A DNA stretch of 64,000 nt, taken from contig NZ_FNFM01000007.1 in NCBI RefSeq assembly GCF_900101095.1, positions 124,001 to 188,000 on the forward strand, read 5' to 3'. This DNA is from Actinopolyspora mzabensis (GTDB lineage Bacteria; Actinomycetota; Actinomycetes; Mycobacteriales; Pseudonocardiaceae). The stretch's first letter is position 1. The number at the start of each line of letters is the position of its first letter. This document shows positions 8,055 to 16,910 of this stretch, piece by piece. The translations under genes were made by a program, and so were the position numbers. The notes beneath the pieces were generated by a model. The model worked only from the letters and a program-made list of their open reading frames with translations, ran no database searches and was not told the origin of the DNA.

Positions 8055-9251
8055 TTGACCGAACAGACCGTCGGCATCGTCGGAGGCGGCATCGTGGGCC
8101 TGGCGGTGGGACGCGAACTCAGCCGACGTCACGGCAACACCCGGGTGGTCGTGTTCGAGAAGGAGAACCGGCTCGGTGCGCACCAGACCGGGCACAACTC
8201 CGGGGTGGTGCACGCGGGCCTGTACTACAGGCCCGGAAGCCTCAAGGCGGAGCTCTGCGCTCGCGGTCGGTCGATGCTTCGCGAGTACTGCTCCGAACGG
8301 GATCTGCCCTATGTGGAGTGCGGCAAGCTCGTGGTGGCTGTGGACGGTTCCGAACTCGCCCGCTTCGACGCGCTCGAGGCGAACGCGCGGCGCAACGGTG
8401 TTCCGGGGCTGCGACGGGTGGCCGGTTCGGGGATCACCGAGATCGAGCCCCATGCCGCCGGGGTGGCCGCGCTGCACTCCCCCGAAACCGCGATCACCGA
8501 CTACGCGGCGGTGGCCCGGGCGTTGGGCGAGGACATCGAGCGGGCAGGTGGCAGTGTCCTGCTGGCCACGGCCGTGACCGGAGTACGGCGGCGGGTGGGG
8601 GGTGTGGAAGTCGAGACCGCGGACGGGGTCCACCCGGTGGATCGGCTCGTGGTGTGCGCCGGGCTACGGGCAGATCGGGTCTCCCGCTGGGCCGACGGTG
8701 CGGACGGACCGCGAATCGTGCCGTTCCGGGGCGAGTACATGCGGCTCGCTCCGTCGGTGCGCGAGCTGGTTCGCGGCATGATCTATCCCGTCCCGGACCC
8801 GCGTTACCCGTTTCTGGGGGTGCACTTCACCCGCCGCGTTTCCGGGGAGGTCGAGGTGGGGCCGAACGCGGTCCTGGCACTGCACCGGGAGGGCTACCGC
8901 CGTCGCGACGTGTCCCTGGCGGAGCTGCGCGGCTTGGTCGGCTGGCCGGGATTCCGGCGGATGGCACGCGCACACTGGCGCGCCGGCGCGCTGGAGATGC
9001 TGGGCAGCCTCTCGGTAAGGGCCTACATGCGCACGGCACGTCGCTACGTCCCCGAGGTGGGAGCCACCGATGTGCGACGCGCCGGCGCCGGAATCCGGGC
9101 ACAGGCCGTGGACCGCGACGGTTCGCTGGTGGACGATTTCCGGATCAACCACGAGGACGGCATCACCACGGTGCGCAACGCGCCCTCTCCCGCTGCCACC
9201 TCCAGCCTGGCGATAGCCGAGCACGTCGTCGACCGCATGGCGGCGCACTGA
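8055..9251 (+). CDS. lhgO: L-2-hydroxyglutarate oxidase
   Basis: An FAD-dependent oxidase or dehydrogenase converting L-2-hydroxyglutarate to 2-oxoglutarate, a metabolite-repair reaction. The protein is 398 residues, typical of LhgO. The N-terminal dinucleotide fold is VGIVGGGIVGLAVGREL, followed by the family signature LGAHQTGHNSGVVHAGLYY. Further conserved segments are IEPHAAGVAALHSP, GEYMRL and the C-terminal GIRAQAVDRDGSLVDDF with NAPSPAATSSLAIAEHV. The start is TTG at 8055, with AGGACGG upstream. It probably shares a transcript with the peroxiredoxin, which could remove the peroxide made if oxygen is the acceptor (inference). Confidence 0.94.
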   Translation: MTEQTVGIVGGGIVGLAVGRELSRRHGNTRVVVFEKENRLGAHQTGHNSGVVHAGLYYRPGSLKAELCARGRSMLREYCSERDLPYVECGKLVVAVDGSELARFDALEANARRNGVPGLRRVAGSGITEIEPHAAGVAALHSPETAITDYAAVARALGEDIERAGGSVLLATAVTGVRRRVGGVEVETADGVHPVDRLVVCAGLRADRVSRWADGADGPRIVPFRGEYMRLAPSVRELVRGMIYPVPDPRYPFLGVHFTRRVSGEVEVGPNAVLALHREGYRRRDVSLAELRGLVGWPGFRRMARAHWRAGALEMLGSLSVRAYMRTARRYVPEVGATDVRRAGAGIRAQAVDRDGSLVDDFRINHEDGITTVRNAPSPAATSSLAIAEHVVDRMAAH

Positions 9252-9591
9252 GCACGAGCTCGAGCGACCGAGTCAACGGCGGGACCCCGGCCGTCACCGG
9301 GACCGAACGGATCACCCCGCGAGCAACGTCGCGTGCGCGGAGGTCCGTCTCGGGCCACTGGCGCCGTGCCAAGACGAAGCGGACCTCCGCACGTGACGGG
9401 TCCAGCTCGCCCTCCCGGCCCGTTCACTCGCCGAACAGGCCGGGCCATCGGATCGCCTGCCCCGCAGCACCGGCAGCACCGGCAGCACCGCGAGGCAACC
9501 TCGGCACGAGACCGCACGTCCCCCGGTTCGGACCATGCGCCCGTCCCGAACCCATTAAGCTTGGTGACCGAGACGGTGAAGGGGGAACTCA
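9252..9591. other. Intergenic spacer, no gene seen
   Basis: This 340-base stretch separates lhgO from the kinase gene. It holds three tandem CAGCACCGG-type 9-bp units near 9466-9490. The ribosome site of the kinase (GAAGGGGGAA) is at its end. Open frames here lack start signals and do not resemble proteins. Confidence 0.5.
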
Positions 9592-11238
9592 GTGCAGCCG
9601 CTGCTGACCAGCGAGCCGAGCAAGGTCGGCGACTATCGGCTTTTCGCCAGAATCGGCAAGGGGGCGATGGGCGCGGTATACCTCGGATGTTCCCGAGGGG
9701 GACGTCCGGTGGCGGTGAAGGTGGCCAAGCCGGAACTGGCGGAGGACGCGGACTTCCGGGAACGGTTCCGCCGCGAGGCCAGCATGTCGGCCGCCGTCGG
9801 TGGGTTCTGGACCGCGACCGTGGTGGACGCGGATCCCGAGGCGGAACATCCCTGGCTGGCCACCGAGTACGTGCCCGGCCCCACGCTGCACCAGGCGGTG
9901 AACGAGCACGGACCGTTCCCGGAACACACCGTGCGCAGGCTCGGAGCCGGTCTGGCCGAAGCGCTGCAAGCGGTGCATCGGGCCGGGCTGGTCCACCGTG
10001 ACCTCAAACCCGCCAACGTGCTGCTCGGGCCGGACGGCCCTCGGGTGATCGACTTCGGCATCTCCCGGGCGATGGCCGCCACCGGCATGACGGCCACCGG
10101 GATGTTCTTCGGCACCCCGGGCTTCTTCTCCCCGGAACAGACCACCGGTGGCGAGATCGCCCCGCCCAGCGACGTGTTCTCGCTGGGGGCGGTGCTGGTG
10201 TTCGCCGCGACCGGAGAGGCGCCGTTCGGCAACGAGAACAGTGCCGCGATGCTCTACCGGGTCGTGCACGCCGAACCCGACCTGGAGTCGGTCCCGACCA
10301 CGTTGCGTCCGCTGATCGCGTCCTGCCTGGCAAAGGACCCCAATGGCCGCCCGAGCACCGGCGAGCTGCTGGATCACCTCGGCCATTCGGGGTCCCCCAC
10401 CGGCGAGTGGCTCCCGCGAGGCGTGACGACGCTGATCTCGGCGCACACCGCGGAGCTGGACCGGGTGTTTCGGGGCGAACCGCTCTCGGCGGGCAAGGGC
10501 GGCCCCCGAGCGGAAGAGCGGGGTGGCTCGGTAGCGGCCGAGGCGACACCCGCGGCCGTCGCTCCGGGCGGGGCGGCCGCTGCCCCACCCCAACCGTCGA
10601 ACACTACCCGGGGAGGTTCCGATGCTCTCGGGGGCTCGCGTGCCGTCACCGCGAACGAGCGTCACGGAGTCGCGACCGGCACCCCGGAACGGGACCGGCC
10701 GGAGCGACCGTTGGTGCGGCCCGACCTCGCGGGACCGGTGTTCCGGAGCGGCAGGCGGGTCAACGCGCTGCTGTGGGCGGCGTTCTCGGGAGCACTGGCC
10801 TACGGCACGGCAGTGATCGGTGCGGATGTCATAACCCGGGGCCCCGGCCGGGCGCTGCTGGCGCTCGGGGTGTTCCTGCTCGTGCTCAGCTGTGTGCTGG
10901 GTATGGCGCAGGCACTGACACCGGGGGTCAGCCTGAAGATCAACAGCGATGGCCTGCGGATATCCCGCATGGGGTTGCACCGCGAGATTCCCTGGAGCCG
11001 GGTCGGCAGAGTGGGGCTGGTGGGCAACGGCAAGAAGCAGGCCCTCACGGTGTGGGTGCACCAGGGGTTCACACCGCACTCCAAGTGGTGGCACCGCACC
11101 CGTGAGTACTACGGTGGCAACAAGATCTTCCTCGTCGGGGCCACCGGAGGCTGGTGGGCTAGGCGGCGCGAGGCCCGCAGACTTCGCACCGCCCTGCAGC
11201 AGTACGCACCGCGAAGTTACGACGCCAGACTGCTCTGA
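9592..11238 (+). CDS. Serine/threonine protein kinase with two internal membrane segments and a C-terminal PH-like domain
   Basis: A 548-residue Hanks-type kinase. The catalytic domain spans about residues 10-275: glycine loop IGKGAMGAVYLG, Lys43 in VAVKVA, HRDLKPAN with Asp137, DFGIS at 154-156, GTPGFFSPEQ in place of APE, and SDVFSLGAVLVF. A Pro/Ala-rich linker follows. Two hydrophobic helices separated by a short polar turn (about 388-441) place both ends in the cytoplasm. The last ~100 residues, starting SLKINSDGLRISRMGLHREI, look like a bacterial PH/DUF304-type domain. There are no PASTA or other extracellular sensor domains. GTG at 9592 has a GGGGGAA ribosome site. All catalytic residues are present. 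The ligand is unknown. Confidence 0.92.
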   Translation: MQPLLTSEPSKVGDYRLFARIGKGAMGAVYLGCSRGGRPVAVKVAKPELAEDADFRERFRREASMSAAVGGFWTATVVDADPEAEHPWLATEYVPGPTLHQAVNEHGPFPEHTVRRLGAGLAEALQAVHRAGLVHRDLKPANVLLGPDGPRVIDFGISRAMAATGMTATGMFFGTPGFFSPEQTTGGEIAPPSDVFSLGAVLVFAATGEAPFGNENSAAMLYRVVHAEPDLESVPTTLRPLIASCLAKDPNGRPSTGELLDHLGHSGSPTGEWLPRGVTTLISAHTAELDRVFRGEPLSAGKGGPRAEERGGSVAAEATPAAVAPGGAAAAPPQPSNTTRGGSDALGGSRAVTANERHGVATGTPERDRPERPLVRPDLAGPVFRSGRRVNALLWAAFSGALAYGTAVIGADVITRGPGRALLALGVFLLVLSCVLGMAQALTPGVSLKINSDGLRISRMGLHREIPWSRVGRVGLVGNGKKQALTVWVHQGFTPHSKWWHRTREYYGGNKIFLVGATGGWWARRREARRLRTALQQYAPRSYDARLL

Positions 11239-11274
11239 GCTCGTCCGGACCGGCACCGCCGATCCGGACGAGCT
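11238..11274. terminator. Bidirectional hairpin terminator
   Basis: A perfect 12-bp inverted repeat (11238-11249 and 11263-11274, 13-base loop) begins at the kinase stop codon and precedes the end of the convergent SGNH hydrolase gene at 11283. No T-tract is present. Confidence 0.7.
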
Positions 11275-11282
11275 ACGGGCGC

Positions 11283-12110
11283 TCAGCTCGCCAGCGGGCT
11301 CTGCGTGGCGAGGAAACCGGAGACATCGGGCAGAAAGCCCTGCTCGTGACCGGCGGCGTCGGGGTGGAAGGACTCCTCGGCCGGGTAGGAGAGTCCGTTG
11401 ATCCAGGGTTGCGCACCACACACGCCGTGTCCGGAGAAGTCGTCACGCACGTCGAGGAACGAGAAACCGGCGGCCGCCGCCTGCTCGGCGATCACGCTGT
11501 CGAGCGTGTCGGCGGCGTCGTTGAGCCTGCCCCGCTCGAACTCGCTCAGCAGGGACAGGCAGGAACCGAGTTCGAACAACCTGGGATACCCCACGACGGC
11601 CACGCGGGCTTGCGGGGCCGCCGCGCCGATCGCGTCGTAGGTCTCGGCCAACTCGGCGGGAAGTTGTTGGGTCGCGTAGTTCTCCGCCTCGGTGACCGCG
11701 TCGTCGCAGGTCTGGTCGCCGCCGGTGTTGCAGGTGGTGATCACATCGACGAATCCGGCGTCGTTGCCACCGATCGAGACGGTGACCACATCGGTACTCG
11801 AGCTCAGCGCGGTGACCTGCTCGTTCAGCACGTCCGGGGTCTCAGCCCCCGCGCACGCGGCGAAGTCCAGGGAATCGACGGCCCCCCGATCCGCCACCAG
11901 TCGCGGGTAGGCCTGCGGACTCCGCAGGCAGTCACCGCTCTCCGGGGTGTAGTTTCCGATTCCCACGCCGGACGCGTAGGAGTCCCCGAGGGCCACGTAC
12001 TCGACCGGATCGGCGCGGTCGGTCACGGCGCTCGCGGCGGGGGCCAGCATCGGGAGCAGGGCGGCAGCCAGGACGGCGGAACAACAGTTCGACAGCACGG
12101 ATTTGCGCAC
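11283..12110 (-). CDS. Secreted SGNH/GDSL hydrolase (lipase/esterase)
   Basis: A 275-residue exported esterase. A Sec signal peptide is clear: MRKSVLSNCCSAVLAAALLP followed by an AASA cleavage region. Block I is VALGDSYASGVGIG (nucleophilic Ser), the block III Asn is in SIGGNDAGFVDV, and the catalytic His is in EESFHPDAAGHEQG. Six or more cysteines (DCLRS, FAACAGAE, TTCNTGGDQTCDDA, GSCLSL, HGVCGAQP) suggest disulfides, as in the Streptomyces scabies esterase group. GTG at 12110 is chosen for the GGAGG seven bases upstream; the upstream extension to 12167 disrupts the signal peptide. Lipid or ester substrates are likely. Confidence 0.93.
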   Translation of the reverse strand: MRKSVLSNCCSAVLAAALLPMLAPAASAVTDRADPVEYVALGDSYASGVGIGNYTPESGDCLRSPQAYPRLVADRGAVDSLDFAACAGAETPDVLNEQVTALSSSTDVVTVSIGGNDAGFVDVITTCNTGGDQTCDDAVTEAENYATQQLPAELAETYDAIGAAAPQARVAVVGYPRLFELGSCLSLLSEFERGRLNDAADTLDSVIAEQAAAAGFSFLDVRDDFSGHGVCGAQPWINGLSYPAEESFHPDAAGHEQGFLPDVSGFLATQSPLAS

Positions 12111-12440
12111 GGATACCTCCGGTGGCCTTGATCGACCGTCCGTGATTATCAACACACCGAAGGTCACGGAAGACGAACACGGAAAATCAGCCGGAATTGG
12201 CTGCGATCGTGTGAGTCCCCCTCACCGGAAAGCCGGAACGGGCCGGAGCCCGTACGGAGCAGCCCCGCCGCGCGGCGGACGCGGTGCGGGACGGGCGGGA
12301 GGACGCGGAAGAGGCTTACTTCGTCCAGCCGAAAAAGCGCACAACGAAGACGTGCGAACCACCACGACGACGCAACGAACAACCAAAGGAAGCAATGTGT
12401 CGCGGCTGAAAGTGTTGCCGTGACGACATAGCCTGTTGCC
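12111..12440. other. Divergent intergenic spacer, no gene seen
   Basis: This 330-base spacer lies between the SGNH hydrolase (-) and rocD (+). A GATAAT-like -10 for the hydrolase reads leftward from about 12150-12145, inside an AT-rich patch (ATTATCAACACACC). The centre (12250-12310) is GC-repetitive. The last 40 bases before rocD have no clear Shine-Dalgarno sequence. Confidence 0.4.
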
Positions 12441-13682
12441 ATGACCGCGGCCGTACCGAGCGTGCGTGGCACGCCTACCGAGACATCCGAGTTCCTGGCA
12501 CTGGACGAGACCTACTCCGCGCACAACTACCACCCGCTTCCGGTGGTGCTCTCGAAGGGCACCGGGGCGTGGGTGACGGACGTGGAGGGTAACGACTACC
12601 TCGACTTTCTGGCGGGATATTCGGCGCTGAACTTCGGGCACCGCCACCCGGACCTGATCGCTGCCGCGACGGAACAACTCGAACGTGTGACGTTGACCAG
12701 CAGAGCGTTTCACCACGACCAGTTCGGCCCGTTCTGCCGGGAGCTGGCCGAACTGACCGGCACTGAAATGGTGCTTCCCATGAACTCCGGGGCCGAGGCC
12801 GTGGAGTCGGCGATCAAGGTCGCCCGCAAGTGGGCCTACCGCGTCAAGGGGGTCGCCGAGGACCGTGCGGAGATCGTCGTGGCCGGGTCCAACTTCCACG
12901 GCCGAACCACCACGATCGTCTCGTTCTCCACCGACCCCGAGGCGCGCGCCGACTACGGCCCCTACACCCCCGGCTTCGTCGTCACCGATTACGGCGACGC
13001 CGCCGCGGTCGAGTCGGTGATCACCCCCCGGACGGCTGCCGTACTCGTCGAACCGATCCAGGGCGAGGCGGGGGTGATCGTGCCCGAACAGGGATACCTG
13101 CGCGAGCTGCGGAGGCTGTGCGACGACAACAACGTGCTGCTGATCGCGGACGAGATCCAGTCGGGCCTGGCAAGAACCGGCGAGCTGCTGGCCACCTCGC
13201 ACGAGGGGGTACAGGCGGACCTGTACACCCTGGGCAAGGCGCTCGGCGGAGGGATTCTCCCCGTTTCCGCGGTGGTGGGAAGCCGCGCGGTACTCGGTGT
13301 GCTGCGTCCCGGCGAGCACGGCTCGACGTTCGGCGGCAATCCGCTGGCCTGTGCGGTGGGGCGAGCGGTGGTGAACCTGCTATCCACCGGATACTTCCAG
13401 GACCGGGCGCGCGAGCTCGGTGACCGGCTGCACGCACGGCTGAACCAGCTGGTCGGGAACGGTGTTTCCGAGGTCCGCGGCCGCGGTCTGTGGGCGGGCG
13501 TCGACATCTCCCCCGGCGGTCCCGAGGGACGGGACGCGGCCACGGAACTGCTGCGGCGCGGTGTGCTCTGCAAGCAGACCCAGGAGAACACGCTGCGGAT
13601 AGCCCCACCACTGGTGATCACTCCGGAGGAGCTGGACTCAGGACTGGACGCCGTGGCGCACGTGCTCACCACCGAACGCTGA
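12441..13682 (+). CDS. rocD: Ornithine--oxo-acid transaminase
   Basis: A PLP enzyme converting ornithine and 2-oxoglutarate to glutamate 5-semialdehyde and glutamate, linking arginine/ornithine catabolism to proline and glutamate. The protein is 413 residues. Diagnostic segments are AHNYHPLPVVLSKGTGAWV, MNSGAEAVESAIKVARKWAY, SNFHGRTTTIVSFS, EPIQGEAGVIVPE, LIADEIQSGLARTG and the PLP-lysine segment YTLGKALGGGILPVSAVVG. STFGGNPLACAV follows. The initiation region is poor in purines, so translation may be leaderless or weakly initiated. No partner gene of arginine catabolism is adjacent. Confidence 0.95.
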   Translation: MTAAVPSVRGTPTETSEFLALDETYSAHNYHPLPVVLSKGTGAWVTDVEGNDYLDFLAGYSALNFGHRHPDLIAAATEQLERVTLTSRAFHHDQFGPFCRELAELTGTEMVLPMNSGAEAVESAIKVARKWAYRVKGVAEDRAEIVVAGSNFHGRTTTIVSFSTDPEARADYGPYTPGFVVTDYGDAAAVESVITPRTAAVLVEPIQGEAGVIVPEQGYLRELRRLCDDNNVLLIADEIQSGLARTGELLATSHEGVQADLYTLGKALGGGILPVSAVVGSRAVLGVLRPGEHGSTFGGNPLACAVGRAVVNLLSTGYFQDRARELGDRLHARLNQLVGNGVSEVRGRGLWAGVDISPGGPEGRDAATELLRRGVLCKQTQENTLRIAPPLVITPEELDSGLDAVAHVLTTER

Positions 13683-13732
13683 GTGGAACGGGACCGGCGG
13701 GCTACCGTTGAGCCAGAACCGCCCCGCTCGGC

Positions 13733-14770
13733 TCAGGAGGTGGCCAACTCCCTGGAGAGCGCGGTGAGCCTGCTCAGCGCACGCAGGTACTTCTTGCGGT
13801 AGCCGCCTGCCAGCATCTCCTCACCGAACAGCGCGGACAACGGCTCGCCGGAGACGCGCACCGGTACCGCGCGGTCGTAGAGCCGGTCGGCCAGCGCCAC
13901 CACCCGCAGCGCCACCCCCTGGTTCGGCACGGTGTGCAACCCGCTCAGGTGAACCGCGGCGACGTCGTCGACCATTCGGCCGTACTTGGAGGGATGCACC
14001 CGCTGCAGGTGGGCGCACAGTCGTTCGAAGTCGTCGAACGTGGCGGCGGGAGTGGTACGTGCCCGCTCGGCGAGCTCGTCCTCGTCGAGCGGTTCCGGAG
14101 GTTCGGGCTGATCGCGATGCCGGTAGTCGGGGCCGTCGATCCGCACGACGCGGAACCGCTCGGCCATCGCGTGAATCTCCCGGAGGAAGTCCACGGCGGC
14201 GAACCTGCCCTCGCCCAGTTTGTCGGGCAGCGTGTTCGAGGTCGCCGCCACCCTCACCCCGGCGTCGGTGAGTCTGCTCAACAGCTGGGTGACCAGCATC
14301 GTGTCCCCGGGGTCGTCGAGCTCGAACTCGTCGATGGCCAGCAACCGATGGCCGGAGAGCCTGCGCACGGCCTCGTTGAAACCGAGCACGCCCACGAGAT
14401 TGGTCAGCTCGACGAACGTGGCGTAGGCCTTCGGCTGCTCGACCTCGTGCCAGAGCGAGGCGAGCAGGTGCGTCTTGCCCACACCGAATCCGCCGTCCAG
14501 GTAGAGCCCGGGCAGGCCGTCGGAGTGGCCGTTCCTGCCGCCCCGGCCGAACAACGAGCGCAACCAGGAGGCTCCGCCGGAAGCGGGGCGTGCGATACCG
14601 GCGGCGAACTCCCTGCATGCGGCGACCGCGGCGGCCTGACTCGGCTCGGCGGGATTGGGCACATAGTTGTCGAACCGTACTTCGTCGAAGCGCGGCGGAG
14701 GAGTCAACGCGGCGACCAGTTCGTCGGAACCGAGCTCGGGGTGGCGGTCGACCAGGCGCGGCATGCTCAT
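13733..14770 (-). CDS. zapE: Cell division protein ZapE (AFG1-like ATPase)
   Basis: A 345-residue AAA-type ATPase. In E. coli ZapE associates with the division ring; the mitochondrial relative AFG1/LACE1 acts in protein quality control. Walker A is LDGGFGVGKTHLLASLWH, Walker B is LLAIDEFELDDPGDTML, and sensor-1 is VRVAATSNTLPDKLGEGRF. FLREIHAMAERFRVVRIDGPDYRHR is a family signature. Two in-frame ATG codons (14770, 14764) are possible starts and neither has a good ribosome site. It is divergent from, and only 55 bases away from, the RibD-like reductase gene. Confidence 0.93.
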   Translation of the reverse strand: MSMPRLVDRHPELGSDELVAALTPPPRFDEVRFDNYVPNPAEPSQAAAVAACREFAAGIARPASGGASWLRSLFGRGGRNGHSDGLPGLYLDGGFGVGKTHLLASLWHEVEQPKAYATFVELTNLVGVLGFNEAVRRLSGHRLLAIDEFELDDPGDTMLVTQLLSRLTDAGVRVAATSNTLPDKLGEGRFAAVDFLREIHAMAERFRVVRIDGPDYRHRDQPEPPEPLDEDELAERARTTPAATFDDFERLCAHLQRVHPSKYGRMVDDVAAVHLSGLHTVPNQGVALRVVALADRLYDRAVPVRVSGEPLSALFGEEMLAGGYRKKYLRALSRLTALSRELATS

Positions 14771-14825
14771 GCTGGAACTGTAACCGGAGGCTCGTGGCCG
14801 CCCGTGGCCGTGCTGAGATGGACCC

Positions 14826-15596
14826 ATGCAGCAGCTGTGGCCCGTTCCAGAGTCGAAACAGGTGGACAGCGATCCGGAAACGGCCGGCGAGCTGGAAAGC
14901 TTCTACGAGTACCCACCGGAACTGAGCCGCCCGTGGGTGAGGGTGAACTTCGTCTCCAGCCTGGACGGCGCCGTGGCGGTGAACGGCGGTTCGCGCGGGT
15001 TGTCCAACTCCGCGGACCGGCGCGTGCTCTCACTGATCCGGGACCTCTCGGATGTCGTGCTGGTCGGCGCCGGGACCGCGACGGCCGAAGGCTACCGGGG
15101 GGTGCGGCGCACCGAGGCACGCACCCGACGTCGCACCGAACGCGGCCTGAGTGAAGTTCCCCCGATAGCGGTGGTCACCGGCAGCGGTTCGGTCGACCCC
15201 GCATCGCCGTTGCTCACCGACACGTTCGCAACTCCGATCGTGCTCACCAGCGAGGCGGCTCCCGCGGAGCGCGTCGCCGCGCTGACCGAGGCGGGTGCCG
15301 AAGTGGTGACGGCCGGGCGGAACGAGGTCGATCTCCCGACGGCCCTGCGGGAGCTGGCACGGCGCGGGCTGTACCGCATCGGTTGCGAGGGCGGCCCCGG
15401 CCTGTTCGGATCACTGATCGCCGCTGATGTGGTCGACGAACTCTGCCTCACCGTGTCACCGCTGCTGACCAGCGGGAACACCAGTAGGATCGCCACGGGC
15501 CCAGCGGCCGGAACACCGCGTGACATGCGGCTGCTCTCGGCGCTGTACGCCGACGAATCGATGCTTCTGCTCCGCTACGGGAGACTGGCCGAGTGA
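14826..15596 (+). CDS. Pyrimidine reductase family protein (RibD C-terminal-like)
   Basis: A 256-residue NADPH-dependent reductase of the RibD_C/dihydrofolate-reductase-like fold. WVRVNFVSSLDGAVAVNGGS and LSNSADRRVLSLIRDLSDVVLVGAGTATAE match the substrate and NADPH-binding core, and GCEGGPGLFGSLIAADVVDELCLTVSPLL is the typical C-terminal signature. It lacks the deaminase half of RibD. Actinobacteria often have such a lone protein; whether it reduces the riboflavin-pathway pyrimidine or another substrate is unknown. Its stop codon overlaps the GTG start of the ECF sigma gene by four bases (GTGA), so it is the first gene of the sigma operon. Confidence 0.9.
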   Translation: MQQLWPVPESKQVDSDPETAGELESFYEYPPELSRPWVRVNFVSSLDGAVAVNGGSRGLSNSADRRVLSLIRDLSDVVLVGAGTATAEGYRGVRRTEARTRRRTERGLSEVPPIAVVTGSGSVDPASPLLTDTFATPIVLTSEAAPAERVAALTEAGAEVVTAGRNEVDLPTALRELARRGLYRIGCEGGPGLFGSLIAADVVDELCLTVSPLLTSGNTSRIATGPAAGTPRDMRLLSALYADESMLLLRYGRLAE

Positions 15597-16177
15597 CCGA
15601 CGGGGTCGATTCCCACCAACAGCTCGACGAGCGCGTTCGCGAGGACAGCGCACTGCTCGTGGCGGCCGGGAACGGCGACACCTCGGCGTTCGACTCCCTC
15701 GTTCGCACGCACACCGACAAGCTCTACCGCGTGGCCCTGCGAATCGTGGGCAATCCGGCGGAGGCGGAGGATGCCGTACAGGACGCCTGGGTCTCCGCCT
15801 GGCGCTCGCTGGCCACCTTTCGCGGTGACTCCGCCGCGTCGACGTGGCTTTACCGGGTGGTCACCAACGCGGCACTGAGCCAGGTCCGCAAACGGCGCCC
15901 CACGGTTCCGCTGGATCCGACCGACGAGACCATGACCCCGGTGGGTGAGACGGGAAACCCGGAGGGGACGGCGTTACGCGAGGAGGAGACCAGACGAGTG
16001 CACGCGGCGATATCCCGTCTCGAGCCCTCCCAGCGACTGCCACTGGTGCTGCGTGAGCTCGAGGGGATGAACTACGAGGAGGTCGCCGAAGTGCTGGAGG
16101 TGAACGTCACCGCGCTGCGGTCTCGGCTCCACCGAGCGCGGCTGGCGCTGTTGGCCGAGCTGAAGGAGGCGCCTTGA
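15593..16177 (+). CDS. ECF-family RNA polymerase sigma factor
   Basis: A 194-residue group 4 sigma factor directing transcription to stress promoters. Region 2 is FDSLVRTHTDKLYRVALRIVG followed by AEDAVQDAWVSAWRSLATFRG and STWLYRVVTNAALSQVRKR. Region 4 is RLEPSQRLPLVLRELEGMNYEEVAEVLEVNVTALRSRLHRARLAL. No extra C-terminal domain is present. GTG at 15593 overlaps the preceding stop, and its own stop overlaps the TTG of the zinc-finger anti-sigma gene (TTGA), an arrangement that couples synthesis of the two proteins. Downstream Asp23/AmaP genes suggest an envelope-stress regulon (inference). Confidence 0.94.
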   Translation: MTDGVDSHQQLDERVREDSALLVAAGNGDTSAFDSLVRTHTDKLYRVALRIVGNPAEAEDAVQDAWVSAWRSLATFRGDSAASTWLYRVVTNAALSQVRKRRPTVPLDPTDETMTPVGETGNPEGTALREEETRRVHAAISRLEPSQRLPLVLRELEGMNYEEVAEVLEVNVTALRSRLHRARLALLAELKEAP

Positions 16178-16773
16178 ACGAGGAGGGCTTCGCTTCGGAT
16201 CGGCGGCTGCCCTGTGGTCACCGGGTCGGTGAACTGATCGGATATCACCTGGACGATGTTCCCCCGGAGTTCGAGGAGCACCTGCGGGAGTGTCCGCACT
16301 GTCGGGCGGAGCTGGCGGAGACGTCCCGGCGCTGGCGACCGGTGCGACGACTGGCACGGAGTCACGCGGCTCCCTCGAACGACCTGGTGGACCGCACGCT
16401 GGCCACCCTGCGCGGACTGCACGACCGGCACGGTGGCCCACCGATGGAGGTGTCGCAGGAACACGGCACGCTGCTCATCCAGCCGGCGGCGACGCTGAGT
16501 CTGACGCGGCGGTTGAGCACGGAGGTCCTGGCGGAGTTCTCCGGCATGGCGGTGCGCACGTGCCTGATGACGAGGGAGGCGGTGCGGGTCGAGCTGGTGG
16601 CCACCCATCGGACGTCCGCCCACGAGTTGCTTCCCGAGATCCGGCACCGACTGCTGGCCGCGCTGCACGAGCATCTCGACGCGGGCACCCCGGAGGTCTC
16701 CGTGCGGCTGGCCGATGTCGTCCCGCCGTGGAACGGCACCGGGGAAAAATCCGACCATCCCCCAATCAGGTGA
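16174..16773 (+). CDS. Zinc-finger anti-sigma factor with Asp23-like C-terminal half
   Basis: A 199-residue predicted anti-sigma factor for the adjacent ECF sigma. The N-terminus carries the ZAS/zf-HC2 motif, H36-x3-C40-x2-C43 in HLRECPHC, with an upstream His (H16 or H25) as fourth ligand. Unlike many anti-sigma factors it has no transmembrane helix. Residues ~70-190 have the alternating strand/helix pattern of Asp23/Gls24 proteins: VRVELVATHRTSAHELLPEI is the counterpart of the DLDIVVEYGAAIVDLARAV segment in the next gene, followed by a helix and the closing strand EVSVRLADVVPP. The Asp23 link is my visual comparison, not a search result. The TTG start overlaps the sigma stop. Confidence 0.85.
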   Translation: MNEEGFASDRRLPCGHRVGELIGYHLDDVPPEFEEHLRECPHCRAELAETSRRWRPVRRLARSHAAPSNDLVDRTLATLRGLHDRHGGPPMEVSQEHGTLLIQPAATLSLTRRLSTEVLAEFSGMAVRTCLMTREAVRVELVATHRTSAHELLPEIRHRLLAALHEHLDAGTPEVSVRLADVVPPWNGTGEKSDHPPIR

Positions 16774-16910
16774 TAATGCGCAGCGGGCCGGAAGACCGCG
16801 GCAGGAATTAGCATCTGATCGGGGACCAGTTCACGCCGGAAGCCCGGCACAAGCTCGGAGGGCCATAAACTCGGGGGGCAGGGCGACCGGTGTTCTCGAG
16901 AGGAGTAGGC

